This document shows, piece after piece, positions 45,338 to 54,540 of a stretch of 64,000 bases of DNA; position 1 is the first letter of the stretch, and every line of letters starts with the position of its first letter. The notes beneath the pieces were generated by a model, which worked only from the letters and a program-made list of their open reading frames with translations, did no database searches and was not told the origin of the DNA. A program made the position numbers and the translations under genes. The DNA comes from Flavobacterium sp. 102 (lineage in GTDB: Bacteria > Bacteroidota > Bacteroidia > Flavobacteriales > Flavobacteriaceae), in the NCBI RefSeq assembly GCF_003634615.1, contig NZ_RBKX01000001.1, positions 1,054,001 to 1,118,000 of the forward strand, given 5' to 3'.

Positions 45338-45919
45338 ATGATTGAAAAAAAAGGCCATCCAGATCAAATGTATATTGATGGATTAAGTCAAAATAATACT
45401 GCTGTAATTCAATCGATTTACAAAAAATTTGTGCCCAAAGTAAAATACTACATCTGCACCAACAGCGGAGACGACGATCAAGCACAAGATGTTGTTCAGG
45501 AAGTTCTCATAACGATTTATAACCAAGCAAAGACTAACGGATTGCTATTGACTTGTCCGTTTGATGCTTACTTTTTTCTGCTTTGTAAAAGGCGTTGGCT
45601 CAATGAATTAAAAAAATCATCCAATAAAGAGGTAACATTCAGGGATGAAAATGTATCTATAGAGGAATCGGTTCAAGAAATGACTTTTCAAACCGAAGTT
45701 TTTGAGGACAAGCAATCGTTATTCGATGAAATGTTTCAAAAGCTAGGGGAGAAATGTCAAGAAGTACTCAAACTAAGTTTTGTAACCAAAACAATGGAAG
45801 AGGTAGCCGAAATATTGAACGTAACGTATGGCTATGTCCGCAAAAAGAAATCACTTTGCACAGGCCAGTTAACGGAAATGATTCAACAATCAAACAGATA
45901 CAAATCATTAAAAAGGTAG
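45338..45919 (+). CDS. ECF-type RNA polymerase sigma factor
   Basis: 193 aa. Region 2 has SGDDDQAQDVVQEVLITIYNQA and a helix for core binding. The linker is acidic, and region 4 ends in the helix-turn-helix CQEVLKLSFVTKTMEEVAEILNVTYGYVRKKKSLC that should read the -35 element. Followed by a membrane TPR-like gene after 3 bp. No plus-strand copy of the 32-nt motif was found upstream, so its own regulation is open. A possible regulon is the set of genes with motif copies A-D. Confidence 0.9.
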   Translation: MIEKKGHPDQMYIDGLSQNNTAVIQSIYKKFVPKVKYYICTNSGDDDQAQDVVQEVLITIYNQAKTNGLLLTCPFDAYFFLLCKRRWLNELKKSSNKEVTFRDENVSIEESVQEMTFQTEVFEDKQSLFDEMFQKLGEKCQEVLKLSFVTKTMEEVAEILNVTYGYVRKKKSLCTGQLTEMIQQSNRYKSLKR

Positions 45920-45922
45920 GTC

Positions 45923-46645
45923 ATGAACGAGCAATTGTACATAGCATTCGAAAATTATTTCAATAATGAAATGTCGGAGTCAGCCAAATTGGAATTTGAA
46001 AACCAACTTCAAAATGATGCCGACATGCAACAGAAATTTGAAATATATAAAGAAACAACGCAGTTTTTATCAGCAAAATTTGATTCAGAAACCATCGCTT
46101 TTAAAGAAAATTTGAAGGCTATTTCAAACGATAATTTTTCTAAAACCAACGAAAGCAAATCAAAAGTTATTGCCTTCACGCCATGGTATTATGCCGTTGC
46201 AGCATCAGTTGTAATTGCGCTTGGAACTTGGTTTATGATGCAGGGAAATCCGGAGTATGGTGATTTCAACCAACATGAGAATGCTTATTTTACAGAGCGA
46301 AGCGTTGGGGATGAAAATCTAAATGAAGCACAAAATGCTTTCAACCAAAAAGATTATAAAAGAGCAGTGGCTTCCTTTCAAAAAGTGCCGAATTTAGCTA
46401 GTCCGGAATTGCAATATTTTTACGCGATTGCCTTAATTGAAACCAATGATTATGTAAAAGCCGAAGCGTTTTTAAACGAAATAAAATCGGGAACTTCTGT
46501 TTATAAAGACAAAGCCACTTGGTATTTGGCATTATCTAATTTAAAGCAAGAGAAATTGGAAGAATGTAAGACCTATCTAATTCAAATTCCGGCTGATGCT
46601 GAAGATTACACCAAAGCCCAAAAATTATTAAAAGACCTAGAGTAG
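45923..46645 (+). CDS. Membrane TPR-like protein, candidate anti-sigma factor
   Basis: 240 aa. Acidic cytoplasmic N-terminal ~85 residues (YIAFENYFNNEMSESAKLEFENQLQNDADMQQKFEIYKET), of the size and character of anti-sigma domains. A single membrane helix follows at about 89-107 (WYYAVAASVVIALGTWFMM), and a C-terminal TPR-like region (AFNQKDYKRAVASFQKVPN; YVKAEAFLNEI). Its position directly after an ECF sigma gene supports the anti-sigma role; no zinc-binding (ZAS) motif is present. It may sense periplasmic stress and release the sigma factor. Confidence 0.75.
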   Translation: MNEQLYIAFENYFNNEMSESAKLEFENQLQNDADMQQKFEIYKETTQFLSAKFDSETIAFKENLKAISNDNFSKTNESKSKVIAFTPWYYAVAASVVIALGTWFMMQGNPEYGDFNQHENAYFTERSVGDENLNEAQNAFNQKDYKRAVASFQKVPNLASPELQYFYAIALIETNDYVKAEAFLNEIKSGTSVYKDKATWYLALSNLKQEKLEECKTYLIQIPADAEDYTKAQKLLKDLE

Positions 46646-46690
46646 AACTTAGTACCTTAGCGCCTCAGAATCTTAGTTCCTTTAAACCCA

Positions 46691-47461
46691 ATGATTTTAA
46701 CCGATACACATACACATCTTTACTCCGAAGAATTTCAAAACGACCGAACGGCAATGATTCTTCGGGCCATCGATGCCGGTGTTTCTCGCCTTTTTGTGCC
46801 TTCAATTGATTCGACTTACACCCAAAAAATGTACGATTTGGAAACCCAATTTCCGGATAATGTTTTTTTAATGATGGGTTTGCATCCGTGTTATGTAAAA
46901 CCGGAAACCTATCAGGAAGAATTGGCTCATGTGGAAACGGAATTGTCTAATCGGCATTTTTATACCGTTGGTGAAATCGGCATTGATTTGTATTGGGACA
47001 AAACGACTTTGGCTATCCAGCAAGAAGCTTTTCAACGCCAAATCCAATTGGCTAAAAAACACCGATTAGCCATCAACATTCACTGTCGCGATGCGTTTGA
47101 TGAAGTTTTCGAAGTTTTAGACGGTGAAAAGGCAACCGATTTATTCGGAATTTTTCATTGCTTTACCGGTGATTTTGGTCAGGCCAAAAGAGCCATTGAT
47201 TTGAATATGAAACTTGGAATCGGCGGAGTCGCTACTTTCAAAAACGGAAAGATTGACCAGTTTTTGAACGAAATCGATTTACAACACATTGTCCTTGAAA
47301 CAGATTCGCCCTATTTGGCGCCGGTGCCTTTTCGCGGCAAGCGAAATGAAAGTAGCTATACCAAATTAGTAGCCGAAAAATTAGCCCAGATTTATCAAGT
47401 TCCATTAGAAGAAATTGCCCGAATTACTACAGAAAATTCTAAAGCTATTTTTGGGATTTAA
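46691..47461 (+). CDS. tatD: TatD-family metal-dependent deoxyribonuclease/hydrolase
   Basis: 256 aa. Metal ligands in TDTHTHLY (His-x-His) and conserved VGEIGIDLYWDK, INIHCRDAF, FHCFTGDF and LETDSPYLAPVPFRGKRNESS. The protein probably trims or degrades DNA 3' ends or acts as a hydrolase; the exact substrate is not given by sequence. It starts 45 bp after the TPR gene, across a short-phrase repeat linker. Confidence 0.93.
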   Translation: MILTDTHTHLYSEEFQNDRTAMILRAIDAGVSRLFVPSIDSTYTQKMYDLETQFPDNVFLMMGLHPCYVKPETYQEELAHVETELSNRHFYTVGEIGIDLYWDKTTLAIQQEAFQRQIQLAKKHRLAINIHCRDAFDEVFEVLDGEKATDLFGIFHCFTGDFGQAKRAIDLNMKLGIGGVATFKNGKIDQFLNEIDLQHIVLETDSPYLAPVPFRGKRNESSYTKLVAEKLAQIYQVPLEEIARITTENSKAIFGI

Positions 47462-47524
47462 CGAAGAAATTATCATAAATTGAGTTTTTTTTTGTTCTTT
47501 TGTTCATCAAAATTGAAAGACTAA

Positions 47525-48661
47525 ATGCAGAAATTCGATTCTATTCGTCCGTTTTATGATACAGAAGTGAATGAAGCCATTCAATCTGCTGTTAATCATC
47601 CGATGATGAAAGCTTTAATGGGTTTCACATTTCCCGATGTAGAGGAAGAAGTATGGAAGAGCCAACTTCAAAAAACACATTCCATCCGTGACTTCCAGTG
47701 CAATTTTATATATCAGGCCGTACAAAAAGTACTGAAGAAAAGTTCGGAAGGGTTAACGACTTCTGGTTTTGAAAAATTACAATCGAATACTTCTTATCTT
47801 TTTATTTCCAATCACCGAGATATTATTTTGGATACTTCGTTGCTAAATGTGGCGCTATTCGACCACGGATTAGTAATGACGGCTTCAGCGATTGGTGATA
47901 ATTTGGTTCAAAAGTCATTTCTGAAAACATTGTCGAAACTCAACAGAAACTTTTTAGTACAACGAGGTTTGTCGCCAAGAGAGTTATTGGAAAGTTCCAA
48001 ATTATTATCGGAATATATTGGTCATTTATTATTGCGCGAAAACCGTTCCGTATGGATTGCCCAACGCGAAGGAAGAACCAAAGACGGTAATGATGCAACT
48101 CATTCAGGCGTTTTGAAAATGCTCGGAATGGGTTCGGATGAAAAAAGTTTGATGGACTATTTCAAAAAGATAAAGATTGTTCCGGTTTCCATTTCTTACG
48201 AATATGATCCCACGGATGCTTTGAAAATGCCACAGTTAATTGCAGAAGCTAAAAATGAAATCTACATTAAAGAGAAGAACGAAGATTTTGTAACACTTTT
48301 GAGTGGAATCATTGGTCAAAAGAAACGCATTCACATTCATGTCGGCGATGTTCTAGACAAAGAGTTGGATGCAATTAAAACTGAATTTGACAATAATAAT
48401 AAGCAAATTCAAGCATTGGCACAAGCTATAGACGATTCTATTTTGCAGAGTTATATGTTGTGGCCAACAAATTATATCGCTTATGATTTGTTGCATAAAA
48501 CAGATCAATACGCTGCCTTTTACACCGAAAATGAAAAGTCGCTTTTCGAAAGAAGATTAGAAATGAAAATAGACGAGAACAATCCGCAAATGGTGGAAAG
48601 TTTCTTGGCGATGTATGCCAATCCGGTAGTGAATAAATCCAAATATCAGAATGCAATCTAA
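47525..48661 (+). CDS. Glycerolipid acyltransferase
   Basis: 378 aa, PlsC/PlsB-like. The conserved block I is FISNHRDIILD, but with five residues between His and Asp instead of the usual four. Block III is IAQREGRTKDGND and block IV VPVSISYEYDPTDALKM. It probably acylates lysophospholipid or glycerol-phosphate in membrane lipid synthesis. It overlaps the next gene by 11 bp. Confidence 0.85.
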   Translation: MQKFDSIRPFYDTEVNEAIQSAVNHPMMKALMGFTFPDVEEEVWKSQLQKTHSIRDFQCNFIYQAVQKVLKKSSEGLTTSGFEKLQSNTSYLFISNHRDIILDTSLLNVALFDHGLVMTASAIGDNLVQKSFLKTLSKLNRNFLVQRGLSPRELLESSKLLSEYIGHLLLRENRSVWIAQREGRTKDGNDATHSGVLKMLGMGSDEKSLMDYFKKIKIVPVSISYEYDPTDALKMPQLIAEAKNEIYIKEKNEDFVTLLSGIIGQKKRIHIHVGDVLDKELDAIKTEFDNNNKQIQALAQAIDDSILQSYMLWPTNYIAYDLLHKTDQYAAFYTENEKSLFERRLEMKIDENNPQMVESFLAMYANPVVNKSKYQNAI

Positions 48662-49679
48662 ACCCAATATATTGCTGGTTTATACTGGTGGCACCATCGG
48701 AATGATGAAAGATTTTGAAACTGGTGCGTTAAAAGCTTTCAACTTTAAAAAGTTATTGCAGAAAATTCCTGAACTCAAACAATTAGAGTGTAATATAGAA
48801 ACGGTTTCGTTTGAAAAGCCAATTGACTCTTCGAACATGAATCGCGAAAAATGGGTTAAGATTGCCCAAATCATAGAAGATAATTACCAGAATTTTGACG
48901 GTTTTGTAGTACTTCACGGTTCGGATACGATGTCTTATTCGGCTTCAGCCTTAAGTTTTATGTTGGAGAATCTGAACAAGCCTGTTGTGTTTACCGGTTC
49001 GCAATTACCCATCGGAGATTTGCGAACGGATGCCAAAGAGAATTTAATTACAGCCATTCAAATAGCTTCTTTACAGCATAAAGGGAAACCTGTGATTCAG
49101 GAAGTGGGTTTGTATTTTGAATACAAACTATACCGTGGCAATCGCACTACGAAAATTAATGCAGAGCATTTTAACGCTTTTACGTCGCCCAATTATCCGC
49201 CATTAGCAGAATCGGGTGTGCATTTGACTATCAATCCGAATGCGATTTTACAAAAACAATCGGCTAAGAAATTATTGGTACACAAAGAACTCAATGAGGA
49301 TGTAGTAATTGTCAAAATGTTCCCCGGAATAAACGAATCTGTTTTATCGGCTATCGTGGCAATTCCCAATTTAAAAGGCATCATTTTGGAGACTTACGGT
49401 TCCGGAAATGCGCCAACAGAAGATTGGTTTATCCAAATTTTGAAGAAAGCAATCAAGAACGGTTTGCATGTGGTGAATGTTACTCAATGTTCCGGCGGAA
49501 GCGTGAATATGGGTCAATATGAAACTAGTACACAGCTCAAAAAAATAGGCGTAGTTTCAGGGAAAGACATCACTACGGAAGCTGCAATTACCAAACTAAT
49601 GTACTTACTTGGACAAAATGTAGCGCCAACGGTTTTCAAAACTATTTTTGAGACTTCTTTGCGTGGTGAAATGCAGTAA
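48651..49679 (+). CDS. ansA: Type I L-asparaginase
   Basis: 342 aa, cytoplasmic type I enzyme (no signal peptide) that hydrolyses asparagine to aspartate and ammonia. Catalytic threonine block near the N-terminus YTGGTIGMM; second block LHGSDTMSYSASALSFML; the third region TGSQLPIGDLRTDAKENL. Overlaps the acyltransferase gene by 11 bp. Confidence 0.94.
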   Translation: MQSKPNILLVYTGGTIGMMKDFETGALKAFNFKKLLQKIPELKQLECNIETVSFEKPIDSSNMNREKWVKIAQIIEDNYQNFDGFVVLHGSDTMSYSASALSFMLENLNKPVVFTGSQLPIGDLRTDAKENLITAIQIASLQHKGKPVIQEVGLYFEYKLYRGNRTTKINAEHFNAFTSPNYPPLAESGVHLTINPNAILQKQSAKKLLVHKELNEDVVIVKMFPGINESVLSAIVAIPNLKGIILETYGSGNAPTEDWFIQILKKAIKNGLHVVNVTQCSGGSVNMGQYETSTQLKKIGVVSGKDITTEAAITKLMYLLGQNVAPTVFKTIFETSLRGEMQ

Positions 49680-49738
49680 TAAATTACCAAACTAACTTTT
49701 TTTACTGAAAAAATTTGTTGTTCTTTGCAACTCCAAAA

Positions 49739-49825
49739 AGAGAGGTGTCCGAGTGGTTGAAGGAGCAAGCCTGGAAAGTTTGTATGTGGGCAACTGCATC
49801 GTGGGTTCGAATCCCATCCTCTCTG
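49739..49825 (+). tRNA. tRNA-Ser (anticodon GGA)
   Basis: 87-nt class II tRNA. Acceptor arm AGAGAGG pairs with CCTCTCT and the discriminator is G, as required for serine. Anticodon stem CAAGC/GTTTG encloses CTGGAAA with anticodon GGA at 49773-49775. A long variable arm follows, then a T-arm GTGGGTTCGAATCCCAT. CCA is not encoded. A terminator follows 6 nt downstream. Confidence 0.96.
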
Positions 49826-49830
49826 CGATA

Positions 49831-49865
49831 AAACCGAAGCAATTGCTTCGGTTTTCTTTTTTTTT
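49831..49865 (+). terminator. tRNA-Ser terminator
   Basis: 11-bp stem aaaccgaagc / gcttcggttt around aatt (49831-49854), followed by a long T run. Confidence 0.9.
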
Positions 49866-49903
49866 GAGAAAAAATGGAAAGTTCACTTTCTGATTTTTTC
49901 TCA
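49865..49903. repeat. 39-nt palindrome after the tRNA terminator
   Basis: tgagaaaaaa (49865-49874) and ttttttctca (49894-49903) are perfect complements, enclosing a second small stem (gaaag...ctttc). Only the first of the two tandem units that follow has this outer arm. Confidence 0.6.
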
Positions 49904-50094
49904 AAAAAAAGAAAACAGCCTTTGAAAAAGGCTTAGTTTTATCGACCTAGATTTCCCAAAAGGGATCACCTCAGGTAATCCCAGTTATGAAAGTTCACTT
50001 TCTGATTTTTTCTCAAAAAAAAGAAAACAGCCTTTGAAAAAGGCTTAGTTTTATCGACCTGGATTTCCCAAAAGGGATCACCTCAGGTAATCCC
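49877..50094 (+). repeat. Two tandem 106-bp structured repeats (possible non-coding RNA)
   Basis: Units 49877-49982 and 49989-50094 are identical at 105 of 106 positions (a to g at 49949/50061), with a 6-bp spacer. Each can fold as gaaag-ttca-ctttc, then agcctt-tgaaa-aaggct, and then two mutually exclusive hairpins that share gggat: tccc-aaaa-ggga or gggat...atccc enclosing acct-c-aggt. There is no reading frame or promoter for a protein. It fills the gap between tRNA-Ser and the PorT-like gene. Function unknown; a regulatory RNA is one possibility. Confidence 0.7.
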
Positions 50095-50186
50095 GTGTTT
50101 AAAATTGAAAACCCCGTTTTGAAGCAAATAATTGTATATTCAACCGAAATAATGTACATTCGCTTACAGGATTAAGCCCAATAAAT

Positions 50187-50882
50187 ATGCGAATCAAACT
50201 CATCATTTCGATTTTTTTTATGACGCTGAGCAGCTTTGCTCAAGATGTTGAAAAAGATTTTGATGCTCCGGATTCGCTCTACCGCGAAGACCAATTTTAT
50301 TTCAACATAACCTACAACACACTGCAAAAGCGTCCGGATGGTTTGAAACAAAACAAGCTTTCCTACGGTTTGGCTTTTGGTTTTTTGCGCGATATGCCTG
50401 TGAATACAAAGCGAACGGTTTCCTTCGCAGCAGGTTTGGGTTATTCGTTATCAGTTTTTAATCAAAATTTAGGGATTATTGATGTCAATAATGTAACCAC
50501 TTACCAGATTTTGAACGCTGATAATATTACTTTTTCTAAAAACAAATTGTCTCTGCACTGTGTCGATTTACCGATTGAATTCAGATGGAGAAATGCAACA
50601 CCGGACAGTCATAAGTTTTGGAGAGTACATTTAGGAATTAAGTTGAGTTATCTTTTTCATGACCAATATAAGTTAGAATCTTCACAGGGTAATATTGGGC
50701 AAACCAATCTTGAAGACTTAAACGATTTTCATTACGGCATTTATTTGACTACCGGTTGGAATACATGGAATTTGTATGCTTATTACGGTTTGAATCCATT
50801 ATTCAAATCTTCCGCTAAAATTGAAGGCCAATCTATTGACATGAATACGGCCAACTTTGGTCTGATGTTTTATATTTTATAG
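50187..50882 (+). CDS. Outer-membrane beta-barrel protein, PorT-like
   Basis: 231 aa. Signal peptide MRIKLIISIFFMTLSSFAQ, then beta-barrel strands (FYFNITYNTLQKRP, SYGLAFGFLRDMPVN, VSFAAGLGYSLSVFNQNLG, VHLGIKLSYLF, LYAYYGLNPLF) ending FGLMFYIL. The layout matches PorT-family outer-membrane proteins. Whether it is the type IX secretion component itself is not clear. It overlaps the end of the convergent membrane protein gene by 6 bp. Confidence 0.78.
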   Translation: MRIKLIISIFFMTLSSFAQDVEKDFDAPDSLYREDQFYFNITYNTLQKRPDGLKQNKLSYGLAFGFLRDMPVNTKRTVSFAAGLGYSLSVFNQNLGIIDVNNVTTYQILNADNITFSKNKLSLHCVDLPIEFRWRNATPDSHKFWRVHLGIKLSYLFHDQYKLESSQGNIGQTNLEDLNDFHYGIYLTTGWNTWNLYAYYGLNPLFKSSAKIEGQSIDMNTANFGLMFYIL

Positions 50883-51482
50883 CCAAACGTAAAGCAATCC
50901 TATTTGGGGTACTATGCCGCACAAAAATCCGATCAGCAATTCTTTGTTGGAATGAGCTTTCATCACAAGTCTTGAGGAAGCCACCAATCCATTTAATATG
51001 ATAAAAACGGCCACGAGATTGATGGTATTGATTTCGTTTTTCAGGCTTAAGCCAATGATAAAAACTGTCAAAGCACTGATGCCAATCATGTGAATACTCG
51101 CTTTGATTTTGGCATACAACAACAAAAAAGCAAAAATAGCGCTGATGATTCCGCCTAAAAAGAAAAAGTATAAAGCCGGAAAACGGTCTACGGTAATGCT
51201 TTTTTGAATCAATATGGAAAGCAAAACGATGTGTAACAGTAATGGGATTTTGCGATGCGAAATATCAGAAAGCATGATGTTGTCAATTTTTCCAAATGTT
51301 CTTAATAAGTAAAAAAAAGCTATCGGTAACAAAAAAGTGATGATAAAAATCTGCAAAAACAAGATTAGATATTGTGCCAAAGTAAAGTAACGCCCTTCTA
51401 ACAATACATAAAAGATAGTCCCTAATAACGGAACGAAAATAGGATGGAAGGCATACGAAAAAAAGGGAAGGATTTTTTTCAA
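50877..51482 (-). CDS. Multi-pass membrane protein of unknown function
   Basis: 201 aa with about six hydrophobic helices. The C-terminal VASSRLVMKAHSNKELLIGFLCGIVPQIGL and FFLGGIISAIFAFLLLYAKIKASIHMIG have the spacing of PAP2-superfamily proteins, but the usual PAP2 phosphatase triad is not seen, so no activity is claimed. It follows rpoN after 12 bp. Confidence 0.75.
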   Translation of the reverse strand: MKKILPFFSYAFHPIFVPLLGTIFYVLLEGRYFTLAQYLILFLQIFIITFLLPIAFFYLLRTFGKIDNIMLSDISHRKIPLLLHIVLLSILIQKSITVDRFPALYFFFLGGIISAIFAFLLLYAKIKASIHMIGISALTVFIIGLSLKNEINTINLVAVFIILNGLVASSRLVMKAHSNKELLIGFLCGIVPQIGLLYVWL

Positions 51483-51494
51483 AATGATTTTGTT

Positions 51495-52961
51495 TTAAAT
51501 CTTTTTCCTCATCCTAGCCACAGGAATATCTAATAATTCTCGGTATTTAGCAATGGTTCTTCGTGCAATCGGATAGCCTTTTTCTTTAAGTATGTCAGCC
51601 AATTGATCGTCCGGAAGTGGTTTTGATTTGTCTTCTTCTTCGATAACGGTTTTCAGAATTTTTTTGATTTCCAGCGTAGAAACATCTTCACCTTGATCGT
51701 TTTTCATCGCTTCCGAGAAGAATTCTTTGATGAGTTTTGTGCCATAAGGCGTATCGACATATTTACTATTCGCCACACGAGAAACCGTAGAAATGTCCAA
51801 ACCAACCATGTCGGCGATGTCTTTTAGAATCATCGGTTTCAGTTTGGTTTCTTCACCGTCTAAAAAGAATTCCTGTTGGAAATGCATAATTGCATTCATC
51901 GTCACAAAAAGCGTTTCTTGGCGTTGGCGAATTGCATCGATAAACCATTTGGCCGAATCCAATTTCTGCTTGATAAATTGCACCGCATCTTTTTGCGAAT
52001 GCGATTTGTCACGTGAATCTTTATACGTTTGTAACATTTCCTGGTAATCTTTGGAAACGTGCAACGTTGGAGCATTTCTGCCGTTTAAAGTCAGTTCCAA
52101 TTCCCCGTCAACAATTCTGATGGCAAAATCGGGTACGATTTGTTCTACTACACGACTGCTGCTGTCAAAAGAACCACCCGGTTTTGGGTTTAGTTTTTCG
52201 ATTTCTTCAATCGCTTTTTTCAAGCGTTCTTGCGTAATCTCGTATTTCTGAAGTAGCTTTTCGTAATGTTTTTTGGTAAAAGCGTCAAATTGATTTTCGA
52301 TGATATCTATCGCCAATTCTACATATTCTGTAGGCGTTTTGTGTTTTAATTGCAACAACAAACATTCTTGTAAATCACGCGCGCCAACACCTGACGGTTC
52401 TAATTCGTGGATGATGTGTAATATTTTTTCCACGATTTTCTCATCGGTATAAATCCCTTGGGTAAACGCCATATCATCAACCATATCGGGAACACTTCGG
52501 CGTAAATAGCCATCGTCATCGATGCTCCCAACCAAGAACTCCGCAATTTCACGTTGTTCATCCGATAAGATAAAAGTATTCAACTGGTTGATCAAATCCT
52601 GATGAAAACTCACCGGTGCCGCAAAAGGCATCTCTCGGTCATCGTCATCGTCGCTGTAATTGTTGGATTGTAATTTATAATCCGGTGTTTCGTCGTTGCT
52701 TAAATATTCGTCAATATTGATTTCGTCAGCTTCAATGTTCTCACTTCCTTCATAATCATCGTATTCGTCATTGTTGTCAAACTCGTCTTTCTCATACAAT
52801 TCTTCTTCGTCTTTACCACTTTCCAAAGCAGGATTTTCGACCAATTCCTCTTTCAGTCTTTGTTCAAAAGCTTGCGTAGGCAATTGAATTAACTTCATCA
52901 GCTGGATTTGCTGCGGAGATAATTTTTGTGATAGTTTTAGATTTAGGAACTGTTTTAACAT
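51495..52961 (-). CDS. rpoN: RNA polymerase sigma-54 factor
   Basis: 488 aa. Region I glutamine-rich segment (LSPQQIQLMKLIQLPTQAFEQRLKEELVENPALE). An acidic region II insert (EEELYEKDEFDNNDEYDDYEGSENIEADEINIDE). Core-binding domain, and the C-terminal HTH with the RpoN box IARRTIAKYRELLDIPVARMRKKI. Sigma-54 requires an AAA+ activator, none of which is encoded here. Preceded by the gttgtca repeat linker. Confidence 0.97.
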   Translation of the reverse strand: MLKQFLNLKLSQKLSPQQIQLMKLIQLPTQAFEQRLKEELVENPALESGKDEEELYEKDEFDNNDEYDDYEGSENIEADEINIDEYLSNDETPDYKLQSNNYSDDDDDREMPFAAPVSFHQDLINQLNTFILSDEQREIAEFLVGSIDDDGYLRRSVPDMVDDMAFTQGIYTDEKIVEKILHIIHELEPSGVGARDLQECLLLQLKHKTPTEYVELAIDIIENQFDAFTKKHYEKLLQKYEITQERLKKAIEEIEKLNPKPGGSFDSSSRVVEQIVPDFAIRIVDGELELTLNGRNAPTLHVSKDYQEMLQTYKDSRDKSHSQKDAVQFIKQKLDSAKWFIDAIRQRQETLFVTMNAIMHFQQEFFLDGEETKLKPMILKDIADMVGLDISTVSRVANSKYVDTPYGTKLIKEFFSEAMKNDQGEDVSTLEIKKILKTVIEEEDKSKPLPDDQLADILKEKGYPIARRTIAKYRELLDIPVARMRKKI

Positions 52962-52971
52962 TTTTTATTTT

Positions 52972-52999
52972 GTTGTCAGTTGTCAGTTGTCAGTTGTCT
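52972..52999. repeat. Four tandem gttgtca units upstream of rpoN
   Basis: gttgtca repeated four times with the last unit ending in t, directly between rpoN and asnS. It resembles the linkers at 17.3 kb and 63.2 kb. Confidence 0.85.
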
Positions 53000-53034
53000 G
53001 ATTTTAACAGAGAACGGAGAACACACAACAGTTA

Positions 53035-54480
53035 TTAAAATTCTGCATTCTGCGGTGTTCTCGGAAAAGGAATTACGTCTCTGATGTTGGTCATTCCGGT
53101 TACGAAAAGCACCAATCTTTCAAATCCTAATCCGAATCCGGAGTGAACAGCCGAACCGAATCGACGCGTATCTAAATACCACCATAATTCTTCTTCATCG
53201 ATGCCGATGGCTTTCATTTTCTCCACCAAAACATCGTAACGCTCTTCTCTTTGCGAACCGCCGACGATTTCACCAATGCCCGGGAATAAAATATCCATGG
53301 CGCGAACGGTTTCTTTTCCTGGTTCGGTATTGTCATTCAAACGCATGTAAAACGCTTTGATTTTGGCCGGATAATCAAATAAAATTACCGGACATTTGAA
53401 GTGTTTTTCCACTAAGAAACGTTCGTGCTCACTTTGTAAATCGGCACCCCATTCTTCGATTAAATATTGGAATTTCTTCTTTTTATTTGGTGTTGATTCT
53501 CTTAAAATATCAATCGCTTCGGTGTAAGATACGCGTTTAAAGTCATTGTTCAATACGAAGTTCAATTTCTCTAGTAAAGCCATTTCGCTGCGTTCCGCTT
53601 GTGGTTTTTGTTTTTCTTCGTCTAACAAACGGCCTTCTAAGAATTTCAAATCATCAGAACATTTGTCCAATGTATATTTAATCACATATTTGATAAAATC
53701 TTCCGCCAAATCCATGTTGTCCGTCAAGTCATTAAAAGCCACTTCAGGCTCAATCATCCAAAACTCGGCTAAGTGACGAGAAGTGTTAGAGTTTTCTGCA
53801 CGGAAAGTTGGTCCGAAAGTATAAATCTGACCCAAAGCCATCGCAAAAGTTTCGCCTTCTAATTGTCCGGAAACCGTAAGATTAGTATGTTTTCCGAAGA
53901 AATCTTTTTTGTAATCGATGTTGCCTTCTTCGTTTTTAGGCAAATTGTCTAAAGGCAAAGAAGTCACTTGGAACATTTCTCCGGCACCTTCAGCATCGGC
54001 ACCGGTAATTACCGGCGTGTTTACATAGAAAAATCCTTTTTCCTGGAAATACGAATGTACCGCAAATGACAATACCGAACGCACACGCATGATCGCCCCA
54101 AACGCATTGGTTCTAACGCGTAAATGGGCATTTTCTCTAAGGAATTCCAAAGAGTGTTTCTTAGGTTGCATTGGGAATTTCTCCGCATCGCAATCGCCTA
54201 AGATTTCTAATGTTGAAACTTGAATTTCATATTTCTGTCCGGCGCCTTGGCTTTCGACTAATTTTCCGGTCAAAGCGACAGCAGTTCCGGTATTGATTCT
54301 TTTCAAAGTCTCTTCCGGTGTATTTTCAAAATCGACTACACACTGTAAGTTATGAATAGTTGAACCATCGTTCAACGCGATAAATTGATTGTTTCTAAAA
54401 GTTCTTACCCAACCTTTTACGGTTACTTCATAGTTCGTTTTCTCGCTGCTTAGTAAGTCTTTAACTTTTGAATGTTTCAT
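53035..54480 (-). CDS. asnS: Asparaginyl-tRNA synthetase
   Basis: 481 aa class II synthetase. OB-fold anticodon-binding start ([21 protein letters not shown]), motif 2 [22 protein letters not shown] and C-terminal motif 3 [15 protein letters not shown]. It lacks a GAD insert, unlike the AspRS at 10.3 kb. -7 box TATATTTG at 54531-54538 precedes it. Confidence 0.96.
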   Translation of the reverse strand: MKHSKVKDLLSSEKTNYEVTVKGWVRTFRNNQFIALNDGSTIHNLQCVVDFENTPEETLKRINTGTAVALTGKLVESQGAGQKYEIQVSTLEILGDCDAEKFPMQPKKHSLEFLRENAHLRVRTNAFGAIMRVRSVLSFAVHSYFQEKGFFYVNTPVITGADAEGAGEMFQVTSLPLDNLPKNEEGNIDYKKDFFGKHTNLTVSGQLEGETFAMALGQIYTFGPTFRAENSNTSRHLAEFWMIEPEVAFNDLTDNMDLAEDFIKYVIKYTLDKCSDDLKFLEGRLLDEEKQKPQAERSEMALLEKLNFVLNNDFKRVSYTEAIDILRESTPNKKKKFQYLIEEWGADLQSEHERFLVEKHFKCPVILFDYPAKIKAFYMRLNDNTEPGKETVRAMDILFPGIGEIVGGSQREERYDVLVEKMKAIGIDEEELWWYLDTRRFGSAVHSGFGLGFERLVLFVTGMTNIRDVIPFPRTPQNAEF

Positions 54481-54530
54481 TTCAATTTCAGATATTAAAT
54501 TTTGAATATTTAGATTTTATAATCTAAACG

Positions 54531-54538
54531 CAAATATA
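54531..54538 (-). promoter_or_regulatory. Candidate -7 box for asnS
   Basis: Minus-strand TATATTTG matches TAnnTTTG and lies 50 bp before the asnS start, just after the MMPL gene ends. No TTG at 17-23 bp upstream was found. Confidence 0.5.
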
Positions 54539-54540
54539 AA

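Noticed and set aside
49739..50094. tRNA-Ser as an integration site for the tandem repeats
   Set aside because: The repeats contain no copy of the tRNA 3' end and no integrase is nearby.
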